From an uncultured Ureaplasma sp. (GTDB lineage: Bacteria; Bacillota_I; Bacilli_A; Mycoplasmatales; Mycoplasmoidaceae), in assembly GCA_944322645.1 (NCBI GenBank), contig CALUPI010000010.1:1-39493 (forward strand): DNA of 39,493 bases, written 5' to 3'. The notes beneath the pieces are model-generated. The model saw nothing but the letters and a program-made list of their open reading frames with translations. It made no database searches and had not been told where the DNA came from. How positions within the stretch are numbered: position 1 is the first letter of the stretch; every line of letters starts with the position of its first letter. Below, one piece after another: positions 1 to 8,797 of this stretch. A program made the position numbers and the translations under genes.

Positions 1-127
1 TTAATAAATTGATAGCTTTATTTTGTCAGGTGTGATATCACACTAATATTTTAACATGATTAAAATTATTGTTATAATTTTTTATATCACAATTAAAAGT
101 GTTGCACTTGTTAATTGAATAAAGAAA
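1..127. repeat. Interspersed repeat, copy 1 (second copy at 38977-39099)
   Basis: The first 127 bases match 38977-39099 without gaps for about the first 80 bases and with a 4-base length difference near position 90-105. Both copies carry the perfect palindrome TGTGATATCACA (31-42 here) and a TATAAT at 73-78 that could be a rightward -10 element. The window opens inside or at the edge of this copy, so its true left end is unknown. It encodes no evident protein. What it is (dispersed regulatory repeat, inactive miniature element or recombination scar) is not clear. Confidence 0.85.
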
Positions 128-147
128 GCATTGATTATCAATGCTTT
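125..147 (-). terminator. Intrinsic terminator of the small membrane protein gene
   Basis: A 10-bp inverted repeat (AAAGCATTGA / TCAATGCTTT) with a 3-base loop lies just past the leftward stop codon at 155 and is followed on the minus strand by a T-rich stretch. Nearly the same stem is used at 29652-29674 after another small membrane protein gene. Confidence 0.75.
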
Positions 148-154
148 TAATATA

Positions 155-379
155 TTATTTTGCAATTTTTGTTTTTGTAGTAAAGAAACTTGCAATTGCA
201 CCAATTCCAGAACCAACTCCACCTAGGAACATTGCAACAACTAATCCAATATTAATACCAACATTTTTAATTGTGATTGAATCTCCACTTTGATCTAAAT
301 TAATAGCACCAAAAATTCCACCAACAATTAATCCAAATGCAATTACACTTAATGCGATTACTAATAAAGCTTTTTTCAT
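155..379 (-). CDS. Small two-helix membrane protein, function unknown
   Basis: A 74-residue protein. It begins MKKALLVIALSVIAFGLIVG, which is either a membrane helix or an uncleaved signal; a second Gly/Ala/Ile-rich hydrophobic stretch lies at about residues 42-66, and the C-terminus is basic (TKTKIAK). Between the helices is a short polar segment with QSGDS. The start is supported by AAAGGAA seven bases upstream of ATG. The gene is divergent from tex and ends in its own terminator, so it is probably monocistronic. I do not recognise a family. A similarly sized protein with an almost identical terminator is at 29683-29904, but their sequences are not clearly homologous. Confidence 0.7.
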   Translation of the reverse strand: MKKALLVIALSVIAFGLIVGGIFGAINLDQSGDSITIKNVGINIGLVVAMFLGGVGSGIGAIASFFTTKTKIAK

Positions 380-474
380 ATTATTCCTTTCACTTAGTTA
401 AAAATTTTATAAATATATTATACATTATAATAATATTTATTTAATATTAATTAATGTTTTATAATTTTAATATT
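380..474. promoter_or_regulatory. Divergent promoter region between the small membrane protein and tex
   Basis: This 95-base gap is almost pure A/T. On the minus strand it contains overlapping TATAAT-like hexamers about 45-65 bases before the small membrane protein start. The rightward promoter for tex must lie here or farther left, but no single -35/-10 pair stands out. Confidence 0.35.
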
Positions 475-2610
475 ATGATAAATATAGAAAAAATTATTAA
501 TGATTTAAGTCAAAGATTAGGATTAAAATCCTATCAGGTTAAAAACACTTTAAATTTAATTCAAGATGGAAATACAATTCCATTTATTGCTCGCTATCGT
601 AAGGAATTAACTGGAAATTTGGATGAAGAAAAAATATTTCAAATTCATAAAGAATATGATTATCAATTAAGCCTAGAAGAAAAGAAAATTTGGACAATTA
701 ATGCAATTGATAAAAAAGGTAAATTAACAAATGATATTATAAATTTAATCAACTCTTCTCAAAAATTAAGTGATTTAGATAACATTTATAAACCATATGC
801 TGAAAAGAAAAAAACAAGAGCAGCAATTGCAATTAAGCTAGGATTTGAGCCACTTGCAAAATATTTATTATCTTTACCCAAAGGCTCAATCAATTGTGAA
901 GTTCAAAAATATGTTACTAATGAAATTAATTATACTCAAGCTCTTCAATATGCATCTGATATTATTGCTGAAATTGTTAGTGATGATTTTGATGTTAGAA
1001 CAATATTAAAAAATTCAATATTTAATTATGGATATATAATTACTAAACCTTTAAAAATAGAAAATGATATTGAAAAAAAATATAAACTATACTATGATAC
1101 AAAATTAAAAATAAATAAAATTGCTTCATATAAAGTTATGGCAATTAATCGTGCTAAAACCGAAAAGGTAATTAGTGTTAAATTTGAATTCGATAAATCA
1201 TTTTCATTAAAACAAATTATTTGAAAATATACAAAAAATTACAAGTCTGAGGCAACTGAAATTATTTTAAAGGCTATTAATGATGGCTTAAGCAGATTGC
1301 TAATTCCATCTGTTGAAAATGAAATTTGAAATGATTTATTTGATGTTGCTGAAGCACAATCAATTGAGGTATTTTCAATGAATTTGGAACACATTCTTTC
1401 CCAATCTCCACTTAAGGATAAGAACATATTAGGATTAGATCCTGGATTTAGAACAGGTTGTAAAGTTGCACTTGTTAATAAGAATAATCAAGTATTAGAT
1501 ATTGATACTATTTTTCCTGTTGAGCCACACAATAAAATCGAAGAATCTGAACAAAAAATATTAAATATTATTAAAAATAACAATGTAGATGTTATAGCAA
1601 TTGGAAATGGAACAGCTTCTAGAGAAACAGAGATTTTTATTAATGAATTTATTAAGAAAAATAATTTAAAAATAAGTCACGTAATTGTAAGTGAAGCTGG
1701 CGCTTCTGTTTATTCAGCTAGTGAAAATGCAAGAAAAGAGTTTCCAAATTTAAATGTGGAGAAAAGATCTGCCATAAGTATTGCGAGAAGAATTATTGAT
1801 CCATTGAGTGAATTAATCAAAATTGATCCAAAATCTATTGGTGTAGGACAATATCAACATGATGTTTCTCAAAAAAAATTAAATCAAAATTTAGATTTTG
1901 TTATTAACAAAATTGTGAATAGGGTTGGTGTAGATATCAATACAGCGAGCGAAGAATTATTGAATTATGTTTCAGGAATCACAAAAGCTATAAGCAAAGA
2001 AATTATAAAATACCGTAATAAAGTTGGAAAAATAAATTCTAGAGAAGAATTAAAGTTGATTCCAAAATTTTCTAATAAAGTTTTTGAACAATCTTCTGGA
2101 TTTTTGAGAATTAAAGACGGCACTAATATTTTAGATGAAACTAGTATTCATCCAGATAATTATAAATGTGCTAATTTAATAATTCAAAAATACAATATTG
2201 ATCTAACAAAAGATAATAGGGATTTGTATTTTAGTGAATATGAAATAATAGAAATGTTAAAAATTACTAATAATGAATACTTATTAAATGAAATCCTAGA
2301 TTCAATTAAACAACAAAAACGTGATTATAGAGATAAATTTGACATGCCTCTATTACGCCAAGATGTATTAAAAGTTGAAAACTTAGTACCTAACATGGAA
2401 ATTAATGGTGTTGTAAGAAATGTTTGTGACTTTGGTGTATTTATAGATATTGGTCTAAAAAATGATGGATTTTTACATTTTTCAGGTATGAAAATAGATG
2501 ATAAAGATTTTAATCATTATCAAAAATTTTATATTGGACAAATTATTAATAATTTAAAAGTAAAAAAAGTTGATTTAGAATTAGAAAAAGTTGAATTATC
2601 TCAAATTTAA
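475..2610 (+). CDS. tex: Tex-family RNA-binding transcription accessory protein
   Basis: A 711-residue protein once in-frame TGA codons (for example 1222-1224 and 1327-1329) are read as Trp. The N-terminus has the typical Tex signature IPFIARYRKELTG. A YqgF/RNase H-like domain follows at about residue 315 (ILGLDPGFRTG), then helix-hairpin-helix repeats near 480-540 and a C-terminal S1 RNA-binding domain at about 640-700 (NGVVRNVCDFGVFIDIGLKNDGFLHFSGM). Tex proteins are cytoplasmic nucleic-acid-binding factors linked to transcription. The ATG at 475 is preferred over the in-frame ATG at 454 because family members begin close to the conserved IEKII...LS segment; no strong ribosome site separates them. 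The gene converges on the BI-1-like gene, with 16 bases between the two stops. Confidence 0.93.
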
Positions 2611-2626
2611 TGAACATAATATGAAT

Positions 2627-3377
2627 TTAATTTCTATTAATAATTCCTAAAATTCTTAGTACAAATATAAATATCATAATTATTGATGAAAGAATATTAA
2701 ATGTTTGAAATAACATTAATTTATTGTATGAAGTTTTATCAATATTTGTAATATTAATAAATTCAGTAGTTTTTCTTAAATTATAAAATGACATGATTGA
2801 TGATAATATTATTATTAACCCTAAACATGATGTAAGAATAATTTCTCATATTTCTAAATTTACAGTAGTTGTAAATCAAATTATTAATGATCCCACTATT
2901 GATACAAAAATATACACTATGAAACTAATCATTGAAAATTTTAGGATAGAATAAGCAACTTTTGATGGAATAACAAAACTAATTATTCCTATTATAAAAG
3001 TAGATAATGCAGTGAAGGCAAGTGCAAAAAATAATATTGTATTATTAATTAAACTAAAGTAAGCACTAAACATAATTATAAATGATAAACTATATAAGAA
3101 AATTGTAGTTATTATTAATCCAAATGATGCTTTTAAACCTTTAAAAGACATTATTAGTGAAAATACTAATGTCACAATTAAGGCAATTGAACCGATTAAT
3201 ATTAAATAATTATAATCAATATTGTTAACAAACACATATTTAGAGATAACAAAACTAATAGCAAAAATAATTGCAAAAAGAAATGATGCAAATAAGCTAA
3301 CTTTTCCAACAAATCAATTTTGTTTTTTTATTTATTAATTGATATTGATTATAATTTGTATTTTGTTTAATTTTCAT
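2627..3377 (-). CDS. Bax inhibitor-1/YccA-like membrane protein, frame broken in a 7-A tract near the start
   Basis: With TGA as Trp and one A removed from the tract at 3323-3329 (T7 on the plus strand), this reads as a 249-residue protein with about seven hydrophobic segments. The C-terminal end FIFVLRILGIINRN, after a last helix, resembles the LRxxG tail of the BI-1/YccA family, whose members are multi-pass membrane proteins with a proposed ion-leak role. The start ATG at 3377 has an excellent ribosome site (GAGGTG, five bases away), but its frame ends about 26 codons later unless the A tract is corrected. It is the last gene of a leftward operon, 16 bases after glpF. It could be a sequencing error, a slippage-rescued gene or a recent pseudogene. 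A shorter product from GTG 3235 is possible but would lose the first helix. The family call is moderate; the membrane nature is clear. Confidence 0.65.
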
Positions 3378-3393
3378 AAATTTCACCTCATAA

Positions 3394-4263
3394 TTAATAT
3401 AAAAATCCAGGCATAATTATTATACCTATAATAGTCGCTAATATTGGTGCTAATATTGGTACTCATGAATAATTTCAATCTTTTTTTCAATTTAAATCTT
3501 TTTTTCTATATATAAATAAATAAGCTAATCTAGGGCCTAAATCACGTGCTGGATTTAATGCATAACCCGTGCTTCCTCCAACACCATATCCAATACCAGC
3601 TACAAGTCCACAAATTAATAATATTTTTAAAATATATTGATTTGATTTTAATAATATACTTAATCCAACAATAGAAATAAATAATATAAAAGTTCCTAAA
3701 AATTCACAAATAAAACTATTAATTTTATGCTTAGTTTGTGGTGTTGTATAAAAAGCATTTCTTATTGTTGAGTATGGCACATTTCTATCTATTAAAAATT
3801 TAAAAATATAATTAGAAAGAAATGCTCCTAAAAATGCTCCTAAAAATTCCACAAATATATATATTAAACCATTTGTTATAGGAATATATGAAGATACATT
3901 TGTATAATTAGAACCTTTAATGATATTTGCAATAACAAATCCTGGATTTAAACAAAGACTAGTTAAATTAGCAAGTGTTTCATTATCTAACTTATTTTCT
4001 AAAGCATCGAATATACCGTATTGAATACCGTATGCAGACAATAATCCACAAAATAATGCAATTGAGACACCAATTACTATTCATCCAAATGGATGTTTTA
4101 GATATGCTTTTGATCTTGGTAATGTTAAATTTAGTAATACTGAAACTAATAAAAAAATAAATATAAAAGTACCAATGAATTCTCCTAAACTTGTTATTCA
4201 TACAAATTCATTATTATTAGTAATAGTATTAGTAGGATCACCATATGCAACGTAATTATTCAT
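3394..4263 (-). CDS. glpF: Glycerol facilitator (MIP/aquaglyceroporin family)
   Basis: A 289-residue membrane channel. The second pore motif is intact at about residue 235 (GYALNPARDLGPRL); Asp after NPAR marks the glycerol-conducting branch rather than water-only aquaporins. The first motif, near residue 106, is NPGF instead of NPA(V), a substitution of the conserved Ala. Two hydrophobic halves, each with three helices, can be seen (N-half from EFIGTFIFIFLLVSV, C-half from EFLGTFILFISIVGLSIL). Several TGA codons are read as Trp. The ATG overlaps the end of the upstream hydrolase gene by 8 bases, so translation is probably coupled. Glycerol uptake feeds phospholipid synthesis and glycerol metabolism in mollicutes. 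Confidence 0.9.
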
Positions 4264-5056
4264 TTATAAAATCCATTAAAAGTTGATAATATGTTTTAGT
4301 TTGTTCTAAAAATGGAATATGTCCAGCATTTTCAAAAACATACTCTTTAAAATTAATATTTTTTTTGTGAAAATTTTTTAAGGTTGTTTTCCAATTTATA
4401 CAATCATCATGTTTTCCAACAATTAACATAAATGGTACTGGAATATTTTTCTCAGCCTTACTTAAATACAACATATTTGAAATAGAAGCCATATTCATTT
4501 TTAGTTTATTAAAGTTTTTTTTGTATTTATTTTGCAGTTTTATAACTTGATTAATTTCTTCTTGTGTGACTTTTTGTTTATTATTAGCATAATCATACAT
4601 TAAAATATCGTAAAAACGATCGATTTGATCAATATTTTTAGGTTGAAATTTAAATAAAAAGTTAATTACATTTGTTGTTCCTTTTGAATTCATTGGTGTT
4701 ACAAGAATCATTTTCTTAATTAAGTTTGGAATCATTTGAGACACCATAGTACTAATTCCTCCACCCATGGAATGACCTATTAATATTACATTTTTTAAAT
4801 TTAATTTTTTTATTAAATTAGCAACTAATTTAGCATATTCAATTGGTTTTAATTGTTTTTTTGACTTCAATGGTGTTATTCCATGTCCTGGATGTTCAAC
4901 TGCATAATAATCATAATCATCTACTAAATCGCTAAAATAATTATGATAATTTGAATTTACAGCATAGCCATGAACAAAAAAAATTACACCTTTAGATTTA
5001 TTTTTTGCAGGTTTGAATTGAAAATATGGATAATATTCTTTATTTAATGTGTACAT
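4256..5056 (-). CDS. Alpha/beta hydrolase, monoacylglycerol lipase / lysophospholipase-like
   Basis: A 266-residue cytoplasmic-type alpha/beta hydrolase. It has an oxyanion segment FFVHGYAVNS, the nucleophile elbow GHSMGG (Ser near residue 95), an acid candidate in VGKHDD (about residue 213) and the His in NAGHIPF (about 243), so the triad is complete. The start is set by AGAGG nine bases before ATG 5056; an upstream in-frame extension lacks a ribosome site. It heads a leftward operon with glpF and the BI-1-like gene. That context suggests breakdown of host or membrane glycerolipids, with glycerol handled by the neighbouring facilitator (inference). The true substrate is unknown. Confidence 0.85.
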   Translation of the reverse strand: MYTLNKEYYPYFQFKPAKNKSKGVIFFVHGYAVNSNYHNYFSDLVDDYDYYAVEHPGHGITPLKSKKQLKPIEYAKLVANLIKKLNLKNVILIGHSMGGGISTMVSQMIPNLIKKMILVTPMNSKGTTNVINFLFKFQPKNIDQIDRFYDILMYDYANNKQKVTQEEINQVIKLQNKYKKNFNKLKMNMASISNMLYLSKAEKNIPVPFMLIVGKHDDCINWKTTLKNFHKKNINFKEYVFENAGHIPFLEQTKTYYQLLMDFINE

Positions 5057-5135
5057 TACTATACCTCTATATAAAATTAATATATTCAATAAATATAATT
5101 ATAATGAAAAAGATAATTTAATATAAAATATTATT

Positions 5136-5417
5136 ATGAAATTTTTTAATAAAATCAAAAAACATTTTTATAAAAAGAAAAAACCTGCAACTAGAATTAT
5201 TTTAAATATTATATCAATATTAATGATGGGTACAGGTCCATTTTTAATGATATTACCAGGTCCCCAGATTATAAGTTGATTAGGATTAGCAATTTTTATA
5301 TATACGAATTATGATTTATTAATTAAATATAAATGATTTAAATGAATAATTTTACTTTTTAAATATTGAAGCATTTCTAGAAAATTAAAAAATAGAAAAT
5401 TGCTAAGAAGTAGATAA
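5136..5417 (+). CDS. Small PGPGW-like two-helix membrane protein
   Basis: A 93-residue gene containing four in-frame TGA (Trp) codons. A very basic N-terminus (KKHFYKKKKPATR) is followed by one hydrophobic segment carrying GPFLMILPGPQIISWLGLAI, which matches the Pro-Gly-Pro turn of the PGPGW family of putative transmembrane proteins (Gln replaces the second Gly). A second hydrophobic stretch with WFKWIILLF follows, then a basic tail. The stop lies 4 bases before rnhB, so the two are probably co-transcribed. The molecular function of this family is not known. The Trp-encoding TGAs in plausible positions support it as a real gene. Confidence 0.65.
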
Positions 5418-5421
5418 TATT

Positions 5422-6030
5422 ATGAAAAATAAATTTTCGATGTATAAATATGAAAAAATAGCATATAAAAATGGATATAAATTAATAGCCGGTATTGATG
5501 AGGTAGGCCGTGGTTCAATTGCTGGTCCAATTGTATGTGCATGTGTAATATTTCCTAAAAATTATAAAAATAATAAAATTAAAGATTCAAAAATGTTAAA
5601 TTCTAAACAACGTGAAAATTTATATAACATAATCATTAATGATTGTATTGCTTATTCAATTGTTGAAATTGATGCTGATGTTGTCGATAAGTTAAACCCA
5701 AAAAAATCATCAATTTTAGGAATGGAAAAATCATTATTATCATTATCAATAGAACCAGATTTCGTTTTAATTGATTTTGAAAAAATATCGACTAATATTC
5801 CTAATAATTCTATTGTATATGGTGATAAAAAAAGCATTAGCATTGCTGCGGCATCAATTTTAGCAAAAGTATATAGAGATAATTTAATGAAAAATTTGTC
5901 TCTTAAATATCCTAATTATTATTTTCATAAAAATAAAGGATATTTAACAAAGCAACATTTAGAATCATTAAAAGAATATGGTCCAATTAATAATATTCAT
6001 AGATTTTCATACAAACCAATAAAGAAATAA
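5422..6030 (+). CDS. rnhB: Ribonuclease HII
   Basis: A 202-residue enzyme that cuts RNA in RNA/DNA hybrids and at single ribonucleotides in DNA. The signature GIDEVGRGSIAGP at about residues 24-36 supplies the first Asp-Glu pair. The DSKMLNSKQRE segment, the Asp in FVLIDFEK and the AAASILAKVYRD motif follow in the usual order, and the length is normal for the family. ATG 5422 follows the PGPGW-like gene by 4 bases; the ribosome site is weak, which suggests coupling to the upstream gene. A hairpin follows at 6034-6054. Confidence 0.95.
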   Translation: MKNKFSMYKYEKIAYKNGYKLIAGIDEVGRGSIAGPIVCACVIFPKNYKNNKIKDSKMLNSKQRENLYNIIINDCIAYSIVEIDADVVDKLNPKKSSILGMEKSLLSLSIEPDFVLIDFEKISTNIPNNSIVYGDKKSISIAAASILAKVYRDNLMKNLSLKYPNYYFHKNKGYLTKQHLESLKEYGPINNIHRFSYKPIKK

Positions 6031-6033
6031 TAA

Positions 6034-6054
6034 TTTTACTTTTTTAAAGTAAAA
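6034..6054 (+). terminator. Hairpin after rnhB
   Basis: TTTTACTTT and AAAGTAAAA form a 9-bp stem with a 3-base loop right after the rnhB stop. There is no T-tract on the 3' side of the plus strand, so it is a weak terminator at best, or just a symmetric A/T hairpin. Confidence 0.4.
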
Positions 6055-6086
6055 CTAATATATATCAAATAAAGAGATATATAAAA

Positions 6087-6694
6087 ATGAGTAAATTTAA
6101 TGAAGTTTTAGCTAGAAATATTAGTGATGTTGCAAAAGGATTATTTGATTTTTCACAATCTGTTGTTTTTTTTTTTTACACTATAATAACTTATTTGCAC
6201 AATTACCAATGATTCATTAAGTAAATTAGTGTCCAATGATATCAAGAAACAAGCATTCGATGTTTTAAACATATTGATACTATTGTAAAAAGTATTAATC
6301 ATACTTTAGATGATGTTGTTAGATTGACAATTATTACTAAGTCTACAAATGATTTTAATGTTTCTATTGATGTTTTAAATTCATTTTTTAGGGTTATAAA
6401 CCTGCATTAACTTTAATTACAGTTAAAGATATTCCATTAAATGCATCAATTTAGGTTGAGGTAGTTATTACATATGACATATATACTATTCCAAATGCAC
6501 CACAACTAGATGATTTAATTAAGTCAGTTAGAAATACAACTAATCTTCCAATAAATAATTATTCTTCATAAATTGTTGCTTTTTCACATTACAATCATTT
6601 ATCATCTCAATTACCTATTGATCCAAAAACAAATCAAATAATTAAAGGAGGATTAAAAGAAGAATTGAAACAATCTTCTTTATTTAATTGATAA
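6087..6694 (+). pseudogene. Decayed tandem RidA (YjgF/YER057c/UK114) gene
   Basis: No single frame is open, but joining frames recovers RidA-like blocks in order. First come MSKFNEVLARN and FDFSQSVV, then a 12-T tract at 6166-6177 that breaks the frame, then YNNLFAQLP, then SINHTLDDVVRLTIITKS, then GYKPALTLITVKDIPLNASI, a TAG at 6453-6455 where the family usually has Glu, and VEVVITYD. A second, shorter RidA start follows (AFSHYNHLSSQLPIDPKTN after a TAA) and ends after about 35 residues. RidA proteins deaminate reactive enamines/imines. At least three disabling lesions make this a true pseudogene and not one sequencing error. The two N-terminal-like blocks suggest the ancestor was a two-domain RidA or a tandem duplication. 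Confidence 0.8.
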
Positions 6695-6716
6695 TGCATA
6701 ATTTCTTTTGACAAAA

Positions 6717-6761
6717 AAATAACAACTACAACTATATTATATAGTGTTGCAGTTGTTATTT
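6717..6761 (-). terminator. Strong terminator of the APC permease gene
   Basis: Outer arms AAATAACAAC / GTTGTTATTT continue inward as a nearly perfect stem of about 19 bp, closed by a short loop, and are followed on the minus strand by a run of seven T. Its outer arms and a flanking segment (TTGAATGTGGGTTT) recur at 37844-37896. Confidence 0.8.
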
Positions 6762-6777
6762 GAATGTGGGTTTTTAA

Positions 6778-8646
6778 CTATTTTAAATATACATTTTCTA
6801 GCATTTCAAGTTGAACATCTTTTTCAAAATCTACATGATCATTAATGAATTTGATTTGATCCAAAGTTAATTTATCTTGTTTCATTATTTCTTTTTGTCA
6901 TTCATTTAAAATAATTACTTTCATATATCTTAATTGAATTAATAATTCTTCTTTTGGATCTTTTCCACATGCACGAGCAAATTCAAGGAACTTTTGTTTT
7001 TGACCATTCATAACACTACCATATTTTTTAAGGTAATAAATATCATCAATTATTGTTGGAACAAATGTTAAAGATAAATACATAATCAATGTAACAACAG
7101 TCATAATTCTTGGTACTAAAACATCAGGAATATAATCATAATATGCTAATCCAGTATCTGGATTAATTGGTGAATTTGCAGGAATTCTAAATAATAAGAA
7201 TAAATCTGCAATAGGTGCAAAATAAGTAATGAATATTGGTAATACTGATAAGAATAAACACAATATTGACATTGGTTTTAGATATTTAGATTTTTTTACA
7301 ATTACAGCATTGGTTTTTCTATTCTGTAATGCACCAAATATACTAAATATTATAAATGTAAATGCACCAACAGAAGTTCATGTTGCCATTAAATCAGCAA
7401 ATGAATATAAACTACCAACACCAGTTCCATATCCTAATGAAGAATATGTATTGATATATCCTAAACCACCTATTGCACAAAAAATTATAATTGTTGGGAT
7501 TGAAATTATAAGGTTATACATAATTCCAACTTTTGGTCTATGATTACTTAATTTATTTACAAATTTATTTCCGAAAGGAAGTTCATTCATTGCAATTAAA
7601 TTTTCAGCAAGTCTTGGTGTTCATATTCCAAAACTATTAATGATACTTAATACACCAACACCAATTAGAATATTAAATAACACATATAGTCATATTAAAT
7701 TATTTTTCTTGAAAAATGATAGAAAACCACTTGGAGTACCACTATCAGAACCTAAAGACATAGCTACTGAGATAGAAAGATAAATAATTGTTACAACAAA
7801 TAATCCTAATATCAATGCTAAAGAAACCTTTTTAGGTTCTTTTAATTCTGATTGCATACCAGCAGCTAAATAAAAACCATCATAGGCAAAGAAAATAGCA
7901 CCTACTGCAATAAATATACCAATTCCAGGGGTCATATACCCAAATCGATATAAATTAGCTGGATTAGCAGTATAGGTAGGAACAAAACCAACATTTATGT
8001 TTGGGTTTGAAAGATCACCAGAGTTTAAACCAATAGCAACAAAACCAGATATAATTGCAATAATAGCAGGTATCATATTAAGACAAGTAATAATCCAATT
8101 TTGAATATTACCAATTCTTGAAGATAAACCACAAACTACAATAAAATATATTGAAATTATCAATGCAAAGACCATCATAATAGCTCAGTCTGCATTTGTT
8201 CCAAAACCATTATAATTGTCACTTAATGCCATAACACCATCTTGAACTGACATAATTACATACAATGGTAAAAAGAAATAAGATAAAGGTACAAAAACAT
8301 ATATAAAGAAATTTTTAGATGCCTTATGGATAACTCTTTTATTAAAGGTTTGACATCAACCGATAATTGATAAATTATCATTTCTTGCACTTGATATTTC
8401 TATAAGCGCTAACACCATAGAAATAACTGCAAACACTCCTATAAGTCAACAAAATATCGACATTATGATTGAACCTTGTGAGTAACTTAGTACGGTATTA
8501 GATTTAAAAAAAATACCGGCACCCATTACAGCACCTATAACAATCATCATAGCTGAGAAAAAACCAATTTTCTTTTTCAGTGGAGCATTAGCTAATCCTG
8601 TTTGTGCTTCTCGTTTTTGCTTTTGAAAAGCATTTCCAGATGACAT
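6778..8646 (-). CDS. APC-superfamily amino-acid permease
   Basis: A 622-residue multi-pass membrane transporter with TGA codons read as Trp. The first helix carries the APC signature GAVMGAGIFF at about residues 34-44, followed by about twelve further hydrophobic segments. A loop contains FFAYDGFYLAAGMQSELKEPKK, the helix 6 and cytosolic loop region typical of amino-acid/polyamine/organocation permeases. A long hydrophilic C-terminal tail of roughly 100 residues (YYLKKYGSVMNGQKQ...) is an extension beyond the core fold. The start is fixed by AAGGAGGG six bases before ATG 8646. The substrate cannot be read from the sequence. It is flanked by terminators on both sides, so it is monocistronic. 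Confidence 0.88.
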
Positions 8647-8746
8647 ATTAGCCCTCCTTCGATAACATAACAAAAATTCTAAACTAAAAATTTATAATAA
8701 GTAAACATTAATTTAAAACTTTCTAATTATAATTATATCAAAAAAA

Positions 8747-8790
8747 TATCTATTCTCTTCTAAACCCAATAATGGAGACGAGAATAGATA
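8747..8790 (-). terminator. Intrinsic terminator of lon
   Basis: An 11-bp perfect stem (TATCTATTCTC / GAGAATAGATA) with a 22-base loop begins 7 bases after the lon stop. It is followed on the minus strand by six T and further A/T-rich sequence. Confidence 0.8.
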
Positions 8791-8797
8791 ATAATTA

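Noticed and set aside
1222-1329. Apparent premature stop codons splitting tex, and likewise most other large genes
   Set aside because: All are TGA at positions where Trp fits, the frame continues without loss, and there are too many for random decay. This is the table 4 code, not pseudogenisation.
7229-7543. Open frame of about 104 codons on the plus strand
   Set aside because: It is the reverse complement of the APC permease gene, with no ribosome site and no recognisable content.
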